This document shows positions 13,403 to 20,506 of a DNA stretch of 22,357 nt, piece after piece. Position numbers and translations under genes: made by a program. A model generated the notes under the pieces. It made no database searches. It saw only the letters and a list, made by a program, of their open reading frames with translations, and was not told the origin of the DNA. Where the stretch lies: IMG/VR virus record IMGVR_UViG_3300046532_001643, positions 1-22,357 of that record; one strand, written 5' to 3'. The stretch comes from a virus. The first letter of the stretch is position 1. Every line of letters begins with the position of its first letter.

Positions 13403-15373
13403 ATGACTATTACGCCCACAGTATTAATTGCCGCTAACGGCATCTTAAATGATTCAGCATTTGCAGTTAATGCAGATTTTGCTACGGAAGTATTTGATTT
13501 ACAAGATTACGTTGTAAGTAATGTAGCCGGCACAGCAAACACTAGTATACTAAATGCAATTCTCGTACTTAAAGAAAACTGGGATACAAGTGTTGGTACT
13601 GACGTAACTGACCGAGACGCAATATGGGCTCTAATTAAAGATTATAAATTCTTACGTGGCAACCGTACTACAGCAACAGAAGCATTGACAGCAGATAGTA
13701 TTAGAGTAACAGATCCTAAATGGGTATGTGACAAGTACAACGACATACATGTATTGTTTAACGCCAGCGGAAACAAAACTTATAAAGTAAATTACTTACT
13801 ACAACAATTTGAACCTGTAGTATCGTCATCTGAAAAAATACATTTAAGTTTAGCTAAGTTTAAAAATGCAGTATGGGACGATATTAGTTTAGATATTAAA
13901 TCGCATGATGAGATTGCAAATAATGGTTTAATTCGAGTACTACTAACTGGTAGTGACGATCAAATTGATAACATTCAAGCACTTAAAGATAATTTACGTA
14001 CGGCAGAACGTCTCGATGATGTAGCAGGTCGTCGGCTTGCATATTTAAGCGAGTCATTACGAAATCTTGGAACCTTGTTTGATGCTAATGATTTGTCAAA
14101 TATGGGTAAGGCTAAAACGTTAATTGAAAACCTATATAGCCAGGGATTAAGTCAACTTGGTGGATTAAACTCAAAGTTACTAGAACTTGAAATTGATACG
14201 CTTGACGATATTAAAGAACGATACCTATTAGATATACTTAAAGAGGTAACAGGTAAAGCACTGGAAGAAATTATTGTGCGTACTAAAGTTACACTACCAG
14301 ATACAGCAAGAGTTACTTCGTTAGCTGACTTGTTAGATCCTAATAATCTGTTTACTACAGAGGCCTTAGCAAATCTTCCAAGCAATACACTAGCAGGATT
14401 GGCGTCGGTATTAAATAATATTTCCGGCAAATTTGAAACATTAGCACAGGTTGCTGACATGTTAGACTCAATTGAAATACCAGTGTTGTCAAACCTAACA
14501 GTAGAATCACAGCCATTGCCAGTAACAGACTATAATGCTATATTAGCTCAAACTCCTAGAGGAACTGGGCTGTTTAATAATGCATTGATTACCGATTTTA
14601 TTAATCCTCTCACAGGAACTAATCTGTATACAGCAGTCAAAGTCTTTAATAAATTTAACGAAGCAGTTGAAACATTGCTTGGCTCTGCTACTATATATTC
14701 TCTTTCAGCAGTTAACCAAGCTAGCCAAACAACTGACACTTGGCGTAATAACTGGGTATCAGCATTAACTTCGATTATGTCATCAAGTTCTTGTGTATAT
14801 TGGTTAAGAAGATGCGAAGATGAATACGTAGATTTTTATAATCAGACTGAAACTACAGACAAACTTTTCCAATCATTTTTTAGTACTTCAGAAAGTTTAA
14901 TGAGTGCATGGGCTGGATGGACTAACGTAGCAGGTAAGTCAGATGATTCGTATGCAAGCTCAAGCAGACTAGTTAGTGGATTGCATCAATTTGGTGTTGA
15001 TTCAAGTAACTTAGGATACAACGATATGTTTCTTGGATTAGCAAGAGATAACCGATTTGGCGATGCAATAAAATCCGCATTAGCTGAAGGACGAATGGTT
15101 GTTACTGAATCAAGAAAAGGAAATAAGTTAAGCGGTAGTTTTAACGAAATTGAATACCGTCAAGAACTTGCAAAAACAAAACTAACTACAGCAACAAGTA
15201 AACGTAAATTAGCACGTATTGAATTAGATAAAATGATTGAAGATATTGCTAAAGGTGTTAACGTTGATGCTGATCTACAAGTTATTCTTAGATTGCGTGT
15301 AGAACAAACAGTTAGTCAAGAACGTTCACTTGCTAAACTAGTAGGTGTTAAAGTTAATCCATATTTGAAATAA
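13403..15373 (+). CDS. Large probable virion/baseplate protein, 656 residues
   Basis: I do not recognise a named family. The protein is mostly helical, with long Leu/Ile/Asp-rich segments (about 185-340, with repeated L-x-x-L patterns such as L-A-N-L-P-S-N-T-L-A-G-L), a Ser-rich central part (about 440-520) and a charged coiled-coil C-terminus (about 575-656). There is no signal peptide or membrane helix. Size, composition and position directly after the PAAR tip gene fit a tail or baseplate structural protein, and in marine T4-like phages large unassigned structural proteins are common near such genes. The ATG lies 5 nt after a late-like box with no Shine-Dalgarno. Its last 20 bases overlap the convergent metallopeptidase gene. 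Confidence 0.78.
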   Translation: MTITPTVLIAANGILNDSAFAVNADFATEVFDLQDYVVSNVAGTANTSILNAILVLKENWDTSVGTDVTDRDAIWALIKDYKFLRGNRTTATEALTADSIRVTDPKWVCDKYNDIHVLFNASGNKTYKVNYLLQQFEPVVSSSEKIHLSLAKFKNAVWDDISLDIKSHDEIANNGLIRVLLTGSDDQIDNIQALKDNLRTAERLDDVAGRRLAYLSESLRNLGTLFDANDLSNMGKAKTLIENLYSQGLSQLGGLNSKLLELEIDTLDDIKERYLLDILKEVTGKALEEIIVRTKVTLPDTARVTSLADLLDPNNLFTTEALANLPSNTLAGLASVLNNISGKFETLAQVADMLDSIEIPVLSNLTVESQPLPVTDYNAILAQTPRGTGLFNNALITDFINPLTGTNLYTAVKVFNKFNEAVETLLGSATIYSLSAVNQASQTTDTWRNNWVSALTSIMSSSSCVYWLRRCEDEYVDFYNQTETTDKLFQSFFSTSESLMSAWAGWTNVAGKSDDSYASSSRLVSGLHQFGVDSSNLGYNDMFLGLARDNRFGDAIKSALAEGRMVVTESRKGNKLSGSFNEIEYRQELAKTKLTTATSKRKLARIELDKMIEDIAKGVNVDADLQVILRLRVEQTVSQERSLAKLVGVKVNPYLK

Positions 15374-16034
15374 ACGTAAATATCTTTTTAAGTAAACGCT
15401 TTACTACTGGATGTTCTGCTTTCCAGTCATACATACTAAAATATGCCATTAAGTTAGGGCTTAAAAACCTACCAAATTGATCTTTAAAAGATGCAGTTTT
15501 ACCTGCCATACGTAACAGTTGTAATGCATCTTCTTTACCGCCAGCTTTACGAACAAGCTCATCAGCAATATTCATTGCATATGCTTCAATCTCATCTGGT
15601 CGAGTCATGTATTCGTAATTATCATCACGTTTGTCGTATCCGTCTCTACCGTCTGCAAAGTCTCTCCCCGAGTACTGTGATGCATGTAATAGTTCATGTT
15701 TAACTGCATCAGACAATTCGTTTATAAAGTATTCTTTGCCGCCTTCTGACCAGTCAACAGTCTTATCTGTGTTATTAAAGAACACTTCAATTTCAATATA
15801 ATCCTCTTCACCGTCTTCGTGATCTTCTGGATCATAGAATGCCGATATAGCCATGTTGCCAGGATCTACATTTTTAGAAATTTTTGCAGTTACACGGAAT
15901 TTTTCACCAGTTTCGTCCCATAAGACTTTCTTAATTATCTTTATGATCTGAGAACGACTTTGGCCTGGTTGTAACAACGAGTTCAGTTTGGACAAATTAA
16001 ATTGTCGTTGGGGTGTTATTTCATTGACTTTCAT
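15354..16034 (-). CDS. HExxH zinc metallopeptidase-like protein
   Basis: This 226-residue protein is the only minus-strand gene in the window. It has H113-E-L-L-H117 in the helix D-A-V-K-H-E-L-L-H-A-S-Q, followed about 31 residues later by D-E-I-E-A-Y-A-M-N-I-A-D-E-L, where E148 or E150 would be the third zinc ligand as in gluzincins. The N-terminal part has a basic helix (about 25-50) and an acidic loop (D-P-E-D-H-E-D-G-E-E-D). No signal peptide is seen, so it probably acts in the cytoplasm or inside the particle. It begins M-K-V-N-E-I, like the shared N-terminal tag. Its 3' end overlaps the convergent plus-strand gene by 20 bases with no terminator between them. The substrate is unknown; a role in capsid processing or host-protein cleavage is speculative. 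Confidence 0.82.
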   Translation of the reverse strand: MKVNEITPQRQFNLSKLNSLLQPGQSRSQIIKIIKKVLWDETGEKFRVTAKISKNVDPGNMAISAFYDPEDHEDGEEDYIEIEVFFNNTDKTVDWSEGGKEYFINELSDAVKHELLHASQYSGRDFADGRDGYDKRDDNYEYMTRPDEIEAYAMNIADELVRKAGGKEDALQLLRMAGKTASFKDQFGRFLSPNLMAYFSMYDWKAEHPVVKRLLKKIFTFISNMD

Positions 16035-16039
16035 GCTTG

Positions 16040-16072
16040 TATTTAGTATAATAGTATTCTATTGTGAGCCAA
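16040..16072 (-). promoter_or_regulatory. Promoter region of the metallopeptidase gene
   Basis: On the minus strand, ACTAAATA (16047-16040) ends 5 nt before the ATG at 16034. Alternatively, TTGGCT (16072-16067) and TATACT (16050-16045) form a weak sigma70 pair with 16-bp spacing. Either reading predicts a leader of 0-4 nt and no Shine-Dalgarno. An isolated minus-strand gene needs its own promoter, which supports the call. Confidence 0.5.
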
Positions 16073-16084
16073 GAAACTTTGGGC

Positions 16085-16092
16085 CATAAATA
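16085..16092 (+). promoter_or_regulatory. Late-promoter-like box (CATAAATA)
   Basis: It is identical to the octamers at 7452 and 20450 and lies in the divergent region between the minus-strand metallopeptidase and the plus-strand gene at 16177. The predicted start near 16098 coincides with the base of a strong hairpin (16099-16121). Confidence 0.55.
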
Positions 16093-16098
16093 CGTATG

Positions 16099-16121
16099 AC
16101 GAGCTATACAATATAGTTCGT
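16099..16121 (+). other. 5'-terminal hairpin in the leader of the gene at 16177
   Basis: ACGAGCTATA (16099-16108) pairs with TATAGTTCGT (16112-16121) in a 10-bp stem with one G-U pair and a 3-nt loop. It begins at the predicted transcript start and lacks a T-tract, so mRNA stabilisation is likelier than termination. Downstream there are two Shine-Dalgarno-like sequences (16131 and 16163); only the second serves an ATG. Confidence 0.5.
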
Positions 16122-16176
16122 GAGTTACCTAGGAGAAAACGAAGTATAAAATTATATAACAAATAGGAGATTCAAG

Positions 16177-16410
16177 ATGCCATACTTTGAAGATAAATCA
16201 AGTAAAAACACTGGTCACATTGATGATTTAGTGCAAGAAGAAGTGCAATCAGAAGATTTTGTTTTTGTTGTCAATGGAGTTACAGGTGAATTAAAAAGTG
16301 TTTTTTGCCCAGACCTCCAAGACAATGGTCAAGTTAATAATAAGATACTCCAAACCCTAAGGGTATTTGGGATAAACGAAATAGGCGAACAGCCTATCAC
16401 AATACACTAA
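16177..16410 (+). CDS. Small unknown protein, 77 residues
   Basis: I do not recognise it. The first half is acidic (I-D-D-L-V-Q-E-E-V-Q-S-E-D), followed by short strands (F-V-F-V-V-N-G-V-T-G-E-L-K-S-V-F) and a helix-like C-terminus. No membrane segment or catalytic motif is seen. A strong Shine-Dalgarno (TAGGAGA, 16163-16169) lies at good spacing, and the leader carries a late-promoter-like box and a 5'-terminal hairpin, so expression is probably high. The gene is 33 bases before the large membrane protein and probably co-transcribed with it. A small regulatory or structural partner is possible, on position alone. Confidence 0.7.
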   Translation: MPYFEDKSSKNTGHIDDLVQEEVQSEDFVFVVNGVTGELKSVFCPDLQDNGQVNNKILQTLRVFGINEIGEQPITIH

Positions 16411-16443
16411 AACTACTACTCTCTATAGAGGAGAAAAGACTAT

Positions 16444-18534
16444 ATGATATTTGGTTATTTTACATTGTTATCCGCTTTGATTATCAGTGGTATAGCGGCA
16501 TACTATTCTATTATTGGTTTGACTGCTATATTTGCGGCGGCACTGATTCCTATTATAGTCATGGGCGTTGCCCTTGAACTTGGTAAGGTGGTGTCTGCCG
16601 TTTGGTTACATCGAAATTGGCACCATGCTAAAGCGTGGATGCGGGGGTACTTAACTTTCGCAACTATTATATTAATGTTCATTACATCAATGGGCATTTT
16701 TGGTTTTCTAAGTAAAGCACACATTGAACAAACTAGTGCAAGTCAAGAAAGTGTAGCTCAAATTGAACGGCTAACAACTGAAATTAATCGACAAACTAGT
16801 ATCATCACTCGATCTGATGAACAAATTAAGAAACTAGAAACTACAGGCACAGGATCAGACGCAAACATTCAGAGTCAAATTGACAAAGAACAACAACGTA
16901 TTGATAGTGCCTATAATCGTGTTAAGCCTGCAATTGTTGAACAACAAAAAATCATCGATTCGCAGGGAGGTATTTACAAAGACGAACTTACTAAGATTGA
17001 CGATGAACTAGCACAACTACAAAAGTTTATCGCCAATGGTGAAATTAAAAAAGCACAACAAATGGTAGGTGCTAAAGCAGATGGTGCTTTTGGATCAAAA
17101 ACTGCTCTAGCATTTACTACCTTTCAAGAACGTAAGAAAGGAGAACGAACAGCTTTAATATCAAAAATTGAAAACTCAATTAATAATAGTAGAGCTATAG
17201 TTGCTCGTGAAGAGATTCAACGTATACGAAAATCGGTAGAGACAGAAATTGCTAATAGTAATGCACTAATACAAAAATTACGTGAGAAAATTTCAGCCGC
17301 AAACAGTAATACAAATATTGAAACTCGAGTTGACAACTATAGGGATAAGATTTCAGTTGCAAATAAAGAAATCGATACCTTAACACAAGAGAAGTATGCA
17401 CTTGAAGCAGAATATCGTAAGCTCGAAGCCGAAGTGGGTCCTGTTAAATATATTGCAGAATTCATATACGGCGAAGACGCAAACCGTAATATGCTTGAAG
17501 ATGCAGTACGATGGGTTATTATTATACTTGTATTAGTGTTTGATCCATTAGCTATATGTTTAATCTTGGCCGGTACACAACAGATACTGTGGTGTAGGGA
17601 AGAACAAGCACGTATTATTCACCCAACTCCACCTGATCCACCTGTGTCTCCGGACGACGACCCAGATCATCTTAACGATCCAATCAATGAAGATGATCAC
17701 GAAACTAAACGGGACGGAGACCATCAAGCAAAACATCTAGACGCCGATGAAGGTCCCGGCGACAAAAAGGACCTTCAAACTAAGATTGAAAGGGCAGATT
17801 CGGATTTAATACTGGCCGCGGAACTAGCCGCTGAACTTGAAGACCGTAATTCAATTGCAGAAGCTAGGATTGTTGAACTGGAGAGCGCCTTGGCGCATGC
17901 GGCATCAGTTGAGGAAGAATCTTCAATTATAACTGAGGAAGAACCTTCAATTATTGGAACTGAGGAAATAGTTCCACTGGGTACAGGGCACGAAACGTTT
18001 GTTTTCCCCGATGAAATAGTTAATGACACAGTCACACCTACGGTAGAAACAGAACCATCTGACGAGAGTGTAGTGCTAGACGAAACAACAGAACAGTACG
18101 AAGAATCAAATGATTTGGATAGAGACAGTTCAGCAACAACTAGCCCACTTTCAGAAGACGAAATAGAAAAAATTGAACTACAGTTAAAAAATGTAAACTA
18201 CCAAAAAGGTAGTGGTAAAGTTTTAACTGTAAGTCCATTGTTTCATGCAGAAGCAGATAATAAGAGCTTAATTGCTAGTGGATTTGGAAGTGTGTTTCCA
18301 ACAAACCAGTTTAAAGGTGATATGTTTTTAAGAACAGACTATCTACCTAGTAAGTTGTTTAAGTACAATGGAAACAATTGGTTTGAAACATCAAAAAAAT
18401 TAAGTAGCAGTTATATGTATGACACTAAGTACATAGAATACTTAATTGACAAACTTCAAACTGGTGAATACGAGCTTGAAGATTTAGAAGACCAAGAACA
18501 AGAACAGATTAGAGATTACCTACAGGATGTATAG
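16444..18534 (+). CDS. Large membrane protein with coiled coil and peptidoglycan-binding-like motif
   Basis: This 696-residue protein has hydrophobic segments at about 4-25, 27-52 and 68-90, a long coiled coil (about 95-335), a fourth membrane segment at about 356-378, then a Pro/Asp-rich linker, an acidic helical region and a folded C-terminus. Inside the coiled coil, residues about 199-228 read K-K-A-Q-Q-M-V-G followed by D-G-A-F-G-S-K-T-A-L-A-F and T-T-F-Q, matching the core of peptidoglycan-binding domain 1. Residues 624-650 (K-G-D-M-F-L-R-T-D-Y-L-P, then L-F-K-Y-N-G) resemble a module shared by proteins of marine T4-like phages. AGAGGAGA precedes the ATG. With four membrane segments it is probably an envelope protein made in the infected cell. 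Superinfection exclusion or lysis control are possible roles; neither is shown. Confidence 0.82.
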   Translation: MIFGYFTLLSALIISGIAAYYSIIGLTAIFAAALIPIIVMGVALELGKVVSAVWLHRNWHHAKAWMRGYLTFATIILMFITSMGIFGFLSKAHIEQTSASQESVAQIERLTTEINRQTSIITRSDEQIKKLETTGTGSDANIQSQIDKEQQRIDSAYNRVKPAIVEQQKIIDSQGGIYKDELTKIDDELAQLQKFIANGEIKKAQQMVGAKADGAFGSKTALAFTTFQERKKGERTALISKIENSINNSRAIVAREEIQRIRKSVETEIANSNALIQKLREKISAANSNTNIETRVDNYRDKISVANKEIDTLTQEKYALEAEYRKLEAEVGPVKYIAEFIYGEDANRNMLEDAVRWVIIILVLVFDPLAICLILAGTQQILWCREEQARIIHPTPPDPPVSPDDDPDHLNDPINEDDHETKRDGDHQAKHLDADEGPGDKKDLQTKIERADSDLILAAELAAELEDRNSIAEARIVELESALAHAASVEEESSIITEEEPSIIGTEEIVPLGTGHETFVFPDEIVNDTVTPTVETEPSDESVVLDETTEQYEESNDLDRDSSATTSPLSEDEIEKIELQLKNVNYQKGSGKVLTVSPLFHAEADNKSLIASGFGSVFPTNQFKGDMFLRTDYLPSKLFKYNGNNWFETSKKLSSSYMYDTKYIEYLIDKLQTGEYELEDLEDQEQEQIRDYLQDV

Positions 18535-18910
18535 TAACTTCATTACCCCACCAGATTTTATTGAAGATGATAACCACTCTGTATTACTAGTTGATCCGTC
18601 AGAGGCCGATGTAGTTGAAATATCATTGCTTTGTAAGCAGGTAGGAACAGACTTTAACGTTTACATATACTTAGAACAGTATGATGACTTAAAATGGCTA
18701 GAAGAAGGCTTCAATAGGTCAGATGCAGTGTGTATTAATACACAACCCAACGAAATATCTAAGGTTAAAGACCAATTAGTCGAACACTTTAAATCTCACC
18801 ATTACGGTCCGAAGAGATTCTTGGACATTAACCGTCGCATGGATAATCCAATAGAGTACTTTATCAATTATGTCAAAATTAAATCAACCAGCACATTCAC
18901 TGATCTGTAA
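18527..18910 (+). CDS. Unknown protein, 127 residues
   Basis: No family is recognised. The sequence suggests an alpha/beta fold: S-V-L-L-V-D-P-S-E-A-D-V-V-E-I-S-L-L at about 18-35, then F-N-V-Y-I-Y-L, a W-L-E-E-G-F helix, A-V-C-I-N-T-Q, and a basic segment K-S-H-H-Y-G-P-K-R-F. The alternation of strand and helix vaguely resembles a receiver-like or Rossmann-like protein, but no active-site pattern is convincing. It begins within the last 8 bases of the membrane-protein gene and overlaps the ClpX-like gene by 41 bases, so the three are tightly linked and probably co-translated. Position suggests a partner of either neighbour; function is unknown. Confidence 0.72.
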   Translation: MYSNFITPPDFIEDDNHSVLLVDPSEADVVEISLLCKQVGTDFNVYIYLEQYDDLKWLEEGFNRSDAVCINTQPNEISKVKDQLVEHFKSHHYGPKRFLDINRRMDNPIEYFINYVKIKSTSTFTDL

Positions 18911-20117
18911 TTTTTGTGAGAAAACAAAAAAAGAAGTCAGTAAACTTATTGTCTCCAACGGTGCGGCAATATGCAATGAATGTATAGAGACTTGCTCGGG
19001 TATTCTTACTAACGAGAAGTTTGCCTTGCGGCGACATAAGTCCGGCATTTTAAAGACTCTAGACCCTAAAAAAGTTAAAAAACACCTCGACGAGTACATC
19101 ATTGGCCAAGACGGAGCTAAAGAAGCTATCAGTATAGCTATTATTAATCATTATAAACGATTATTCTTTCCAACTACAATTGAAGTAGAAAAAAGTAATA
19201 TAATAATTCATGGTCCAACTGGCAACGGCAAAACTATGTTAGCCAAGACAGTAGCTAAATTCCTTGAAGTTCCATTTGTTGTTTGTGATGCTACTACATT
19301 AACTGAAGCAGGTTATATAGGCGAAGATGCAACTAGTGTTCTTGAACGTTTAATGGCTGTAGCTGGTGGGGACATCGAGCATGCAGAACGTGGAATTATT
19401 TTCATTGATGAAATTGATAAGATTGGGCGGCAAGCAGATGCTCATGGCAGTATTGGGCGTGACGTTGGTGGAGAAGGTGTGCAACAAAGTCTCCTTAAAA
19501 TAATTGAAGGCGGCGAAGTAAAGATATTGTATGGTGACGGTCATAAAGAAGAATTAGAATTTAACACTAAAGATATATTGTTTATATGTGCCGGTGCATT
19601 TCCTGATCTAGATAAAATTGCAATTAGAAACACAACAGAATCATCAATGGGATTTGGTTCACATCTTCATGCACCCACGGATGAAACTGTTATTCCTAAA
19701 GTTAGAGACTTTGTGCAGTATGGCATGATCCCTGAATTCATGGGACGTTTTCCAATTACAATTCCGGTGTTTGAACTAACAAAAGAAGAGATGCGTTTAG
19801 TATTAACTCAGCCTAAAAATAATCTTATTGAACAATATAATTTTTATTTTGGTGTTGATGATATTATATTAGACTTGACATCAACTGGAATTGATGCTAT
19901 AGTTAGTATAACTAATAAAGAGAAGATTGGCGCACGAGGACTTCGTGCTACGTTAGAAACTGTATTGCAATCTTATATGTTTAATATTATTGAATATAAG
20001 AACGCAAATGTAAGTAAAATTACACTTGACGGTGATAGTATTCTAATAGGGGCAACGGCAAAACTTGAATATCATGAAAAGGATGAAAATGAGTTATCAA
20101 ACACAATTGAACTTTGA
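18870..20117 (+). CDS. clpX: ClpX-like AAA+ unfoldase
   Basis: The 415-residue protein is a full-length ClpX relative. An N-terminal zinc-binding domain has C13-x-x-C16 and C35-x-x-C38, the part that in ClpX binds adaptors. The AAA+ module has Walker A G-P-T-G-N-G-K-T (115-122), pore loop G-Y-I-G (148-151), Walker B I-I-F-I-D-E (176-181), arginine finger R293 (F-M-G-R-F-P) and sensor-2 G-A-R-G-L-R (354-359). The ClpP-docking loop reads M-G-F-G (260-263) where bacterial ClpX has I/L-G-F, so docking to host ClpP remains plausible. The R-K-H entry-pore loop is reduced: only Y-G-D-G-H-K is left near 221-226. It would unfold selected proteins, alone or for host ClpP. No Shine-Dalgarno is seen, so translation is probably coupled to the gene it overlaps. 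Confidence 0.93.
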   Translation: MSKLNQPAHSLICNFCEKTKKEVSKLIVSNGAAICNECIETCSGILTNEKFALRRHKSGILKTLDPKKVKKHLDEYIIGQDGAKEAISIAIINHYKRLFFPTTIEVEKSNIIIHGPTGNGKTMLAKTVAKFLEVPFVVCDATTLTEAGYIGEDATSVLERLMAVAGGDIEHAERGIIFIDEIDKIGRQADAHGSIGRDVGGEGVQQSLLKIIEGGEVKILYGDGHKEELEFNTKDILFICAGAFPDLDKIAIRNTTESSMGFGSHLHAPTDETVIPKVRDFVQYGMIPEFMGRFPITIPVFELTKEEMRLVLTQPKNNLIEQYNFYFGVDDIILDLTSTGIDAIVSITNKEKIGARGLRATLETVLQSYMFNIIEYKNANVSKITLDGDSILIGATAKLEYHEKDENELSNTIEL

Positions 20118-20448
20118 GTTTTACAACGACACAGAAGAACAATATACACTTGATCTTAATAATTCTGGTACTATTAATATAACAGGTTCATATGGCTATA
20201 TCAACACTGGTGCAATTACTATGACCTCAACTACTATGTCGCCATCAATAATTACTCTTGGGCCTTCGACTGCTACATACGATGAACTTGATGTACGTGT
20301 TCTTAAAGTTGACGGGCATGATATTAGCGAAACACTTAGTCTTATTTGTGATAGACTCGCAATATTAGTACGTAATGACCATGAAGAATTCAATGCTCTT
20401 AATGATGCTTACCTAAAATATAAACTTTTAGAGAAATTGGTAAAATAA
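20089..20448 (+). CDS. Unknown protein, 119 residues, conserved C-terminal motif
   Basis: I do not know its function. The ATG at 20089 is preferred over an in-frame TTG at 20065 because AAAAGGA lies just upstream; the gene begins inside the clpX-like gene and overlaps it by 29 bases. The N-terminal half is beta-rich with repeated Thr/Gly/Ser (S-G-T-I-N-I-T-G-S-Y-G-Y-I-N-T-G, M-T-S-T-T-M-S-P-S). The C-terminal part (about 75-119) has V-L-K-V-D-G-H-D-I, then D-R-L-A-I-L-V and A-L-N-D-A-Y-L-K-Y-K-L-L-E-K-L, which I recall as a recurring ending of small proteins in marine T4-like phages. The repeat-like N-terminus suggests a fibre- or virion-type protein, unconfirmed. Confidence 0.75.
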   Translation: MSYQTQLNFEFYNDTEEQYTLDLNNSGTINITGSYGYINTGAITMTSTTMSPSIITLGPSTATYDELDVRVLKVDGHDISETLSLICDRLAILVRNDHEEFNALNDAYLKYKLLEKLVK

Positions 20449-20449
20449 T

Positions 20450-20457
20450 CATAAATA
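20450..20457 (+). promoter_or_regulatory. Late-promoter-like box upstream of hsp20 (CATAAATA)
   Basis: This third exact copy of the octamer found at 7452 and 16085 lies 16 bases upstream of a sigma70-type promoter for the same gene. Together they would allow hsp20 expression both early and late, but a late transcript would carry a longer leader. Confidence 0.45.
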
Positions 20458-20472
20458 ATTTTGTAGTTGCTC

Positions 20473-20503
20473 TTGACTTTTACCGTAAGAATAACTATAT
20501 AAT
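20473..20503 (+). promoter_or_regulatory. sigma70-type promoter of hsp20
   Basis: TTGACT (20473-20478) is followed by TATAAT (20498-20503) at 19 bp or by the overlapping TATATA (20496-20501) at the optimal 17 bp. The predicted start is near 20508-20510, giving a leader of about 55 nt that begins at the first hairpin of the putative thermosensor. Confidence 0.75.
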
Positions 20504-20506
20504 ACA

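Noticed and set aside
15491-15703. Plus-strand frame inside the metallopeptidase gene
   Set aside because: The minus-strand frame has a clear HExxH site and full length; the plus frame is rich in His/Tyr with no start signal.
16131-16145. A second Shine-Dalgarno (AGGAG) in the leader of the gene at 16177 as evidence for another small gene
   Set aside because: No start codon follows at usable distance before a stop; it is probably a chance or decoy site.
17775-18035. Ser-rich minus-strand frame inside the large membrane-protein gene
   Set aside because: Mirror image of an acidic Glu/Ser-rich stretch; no promoter or ribosome site.
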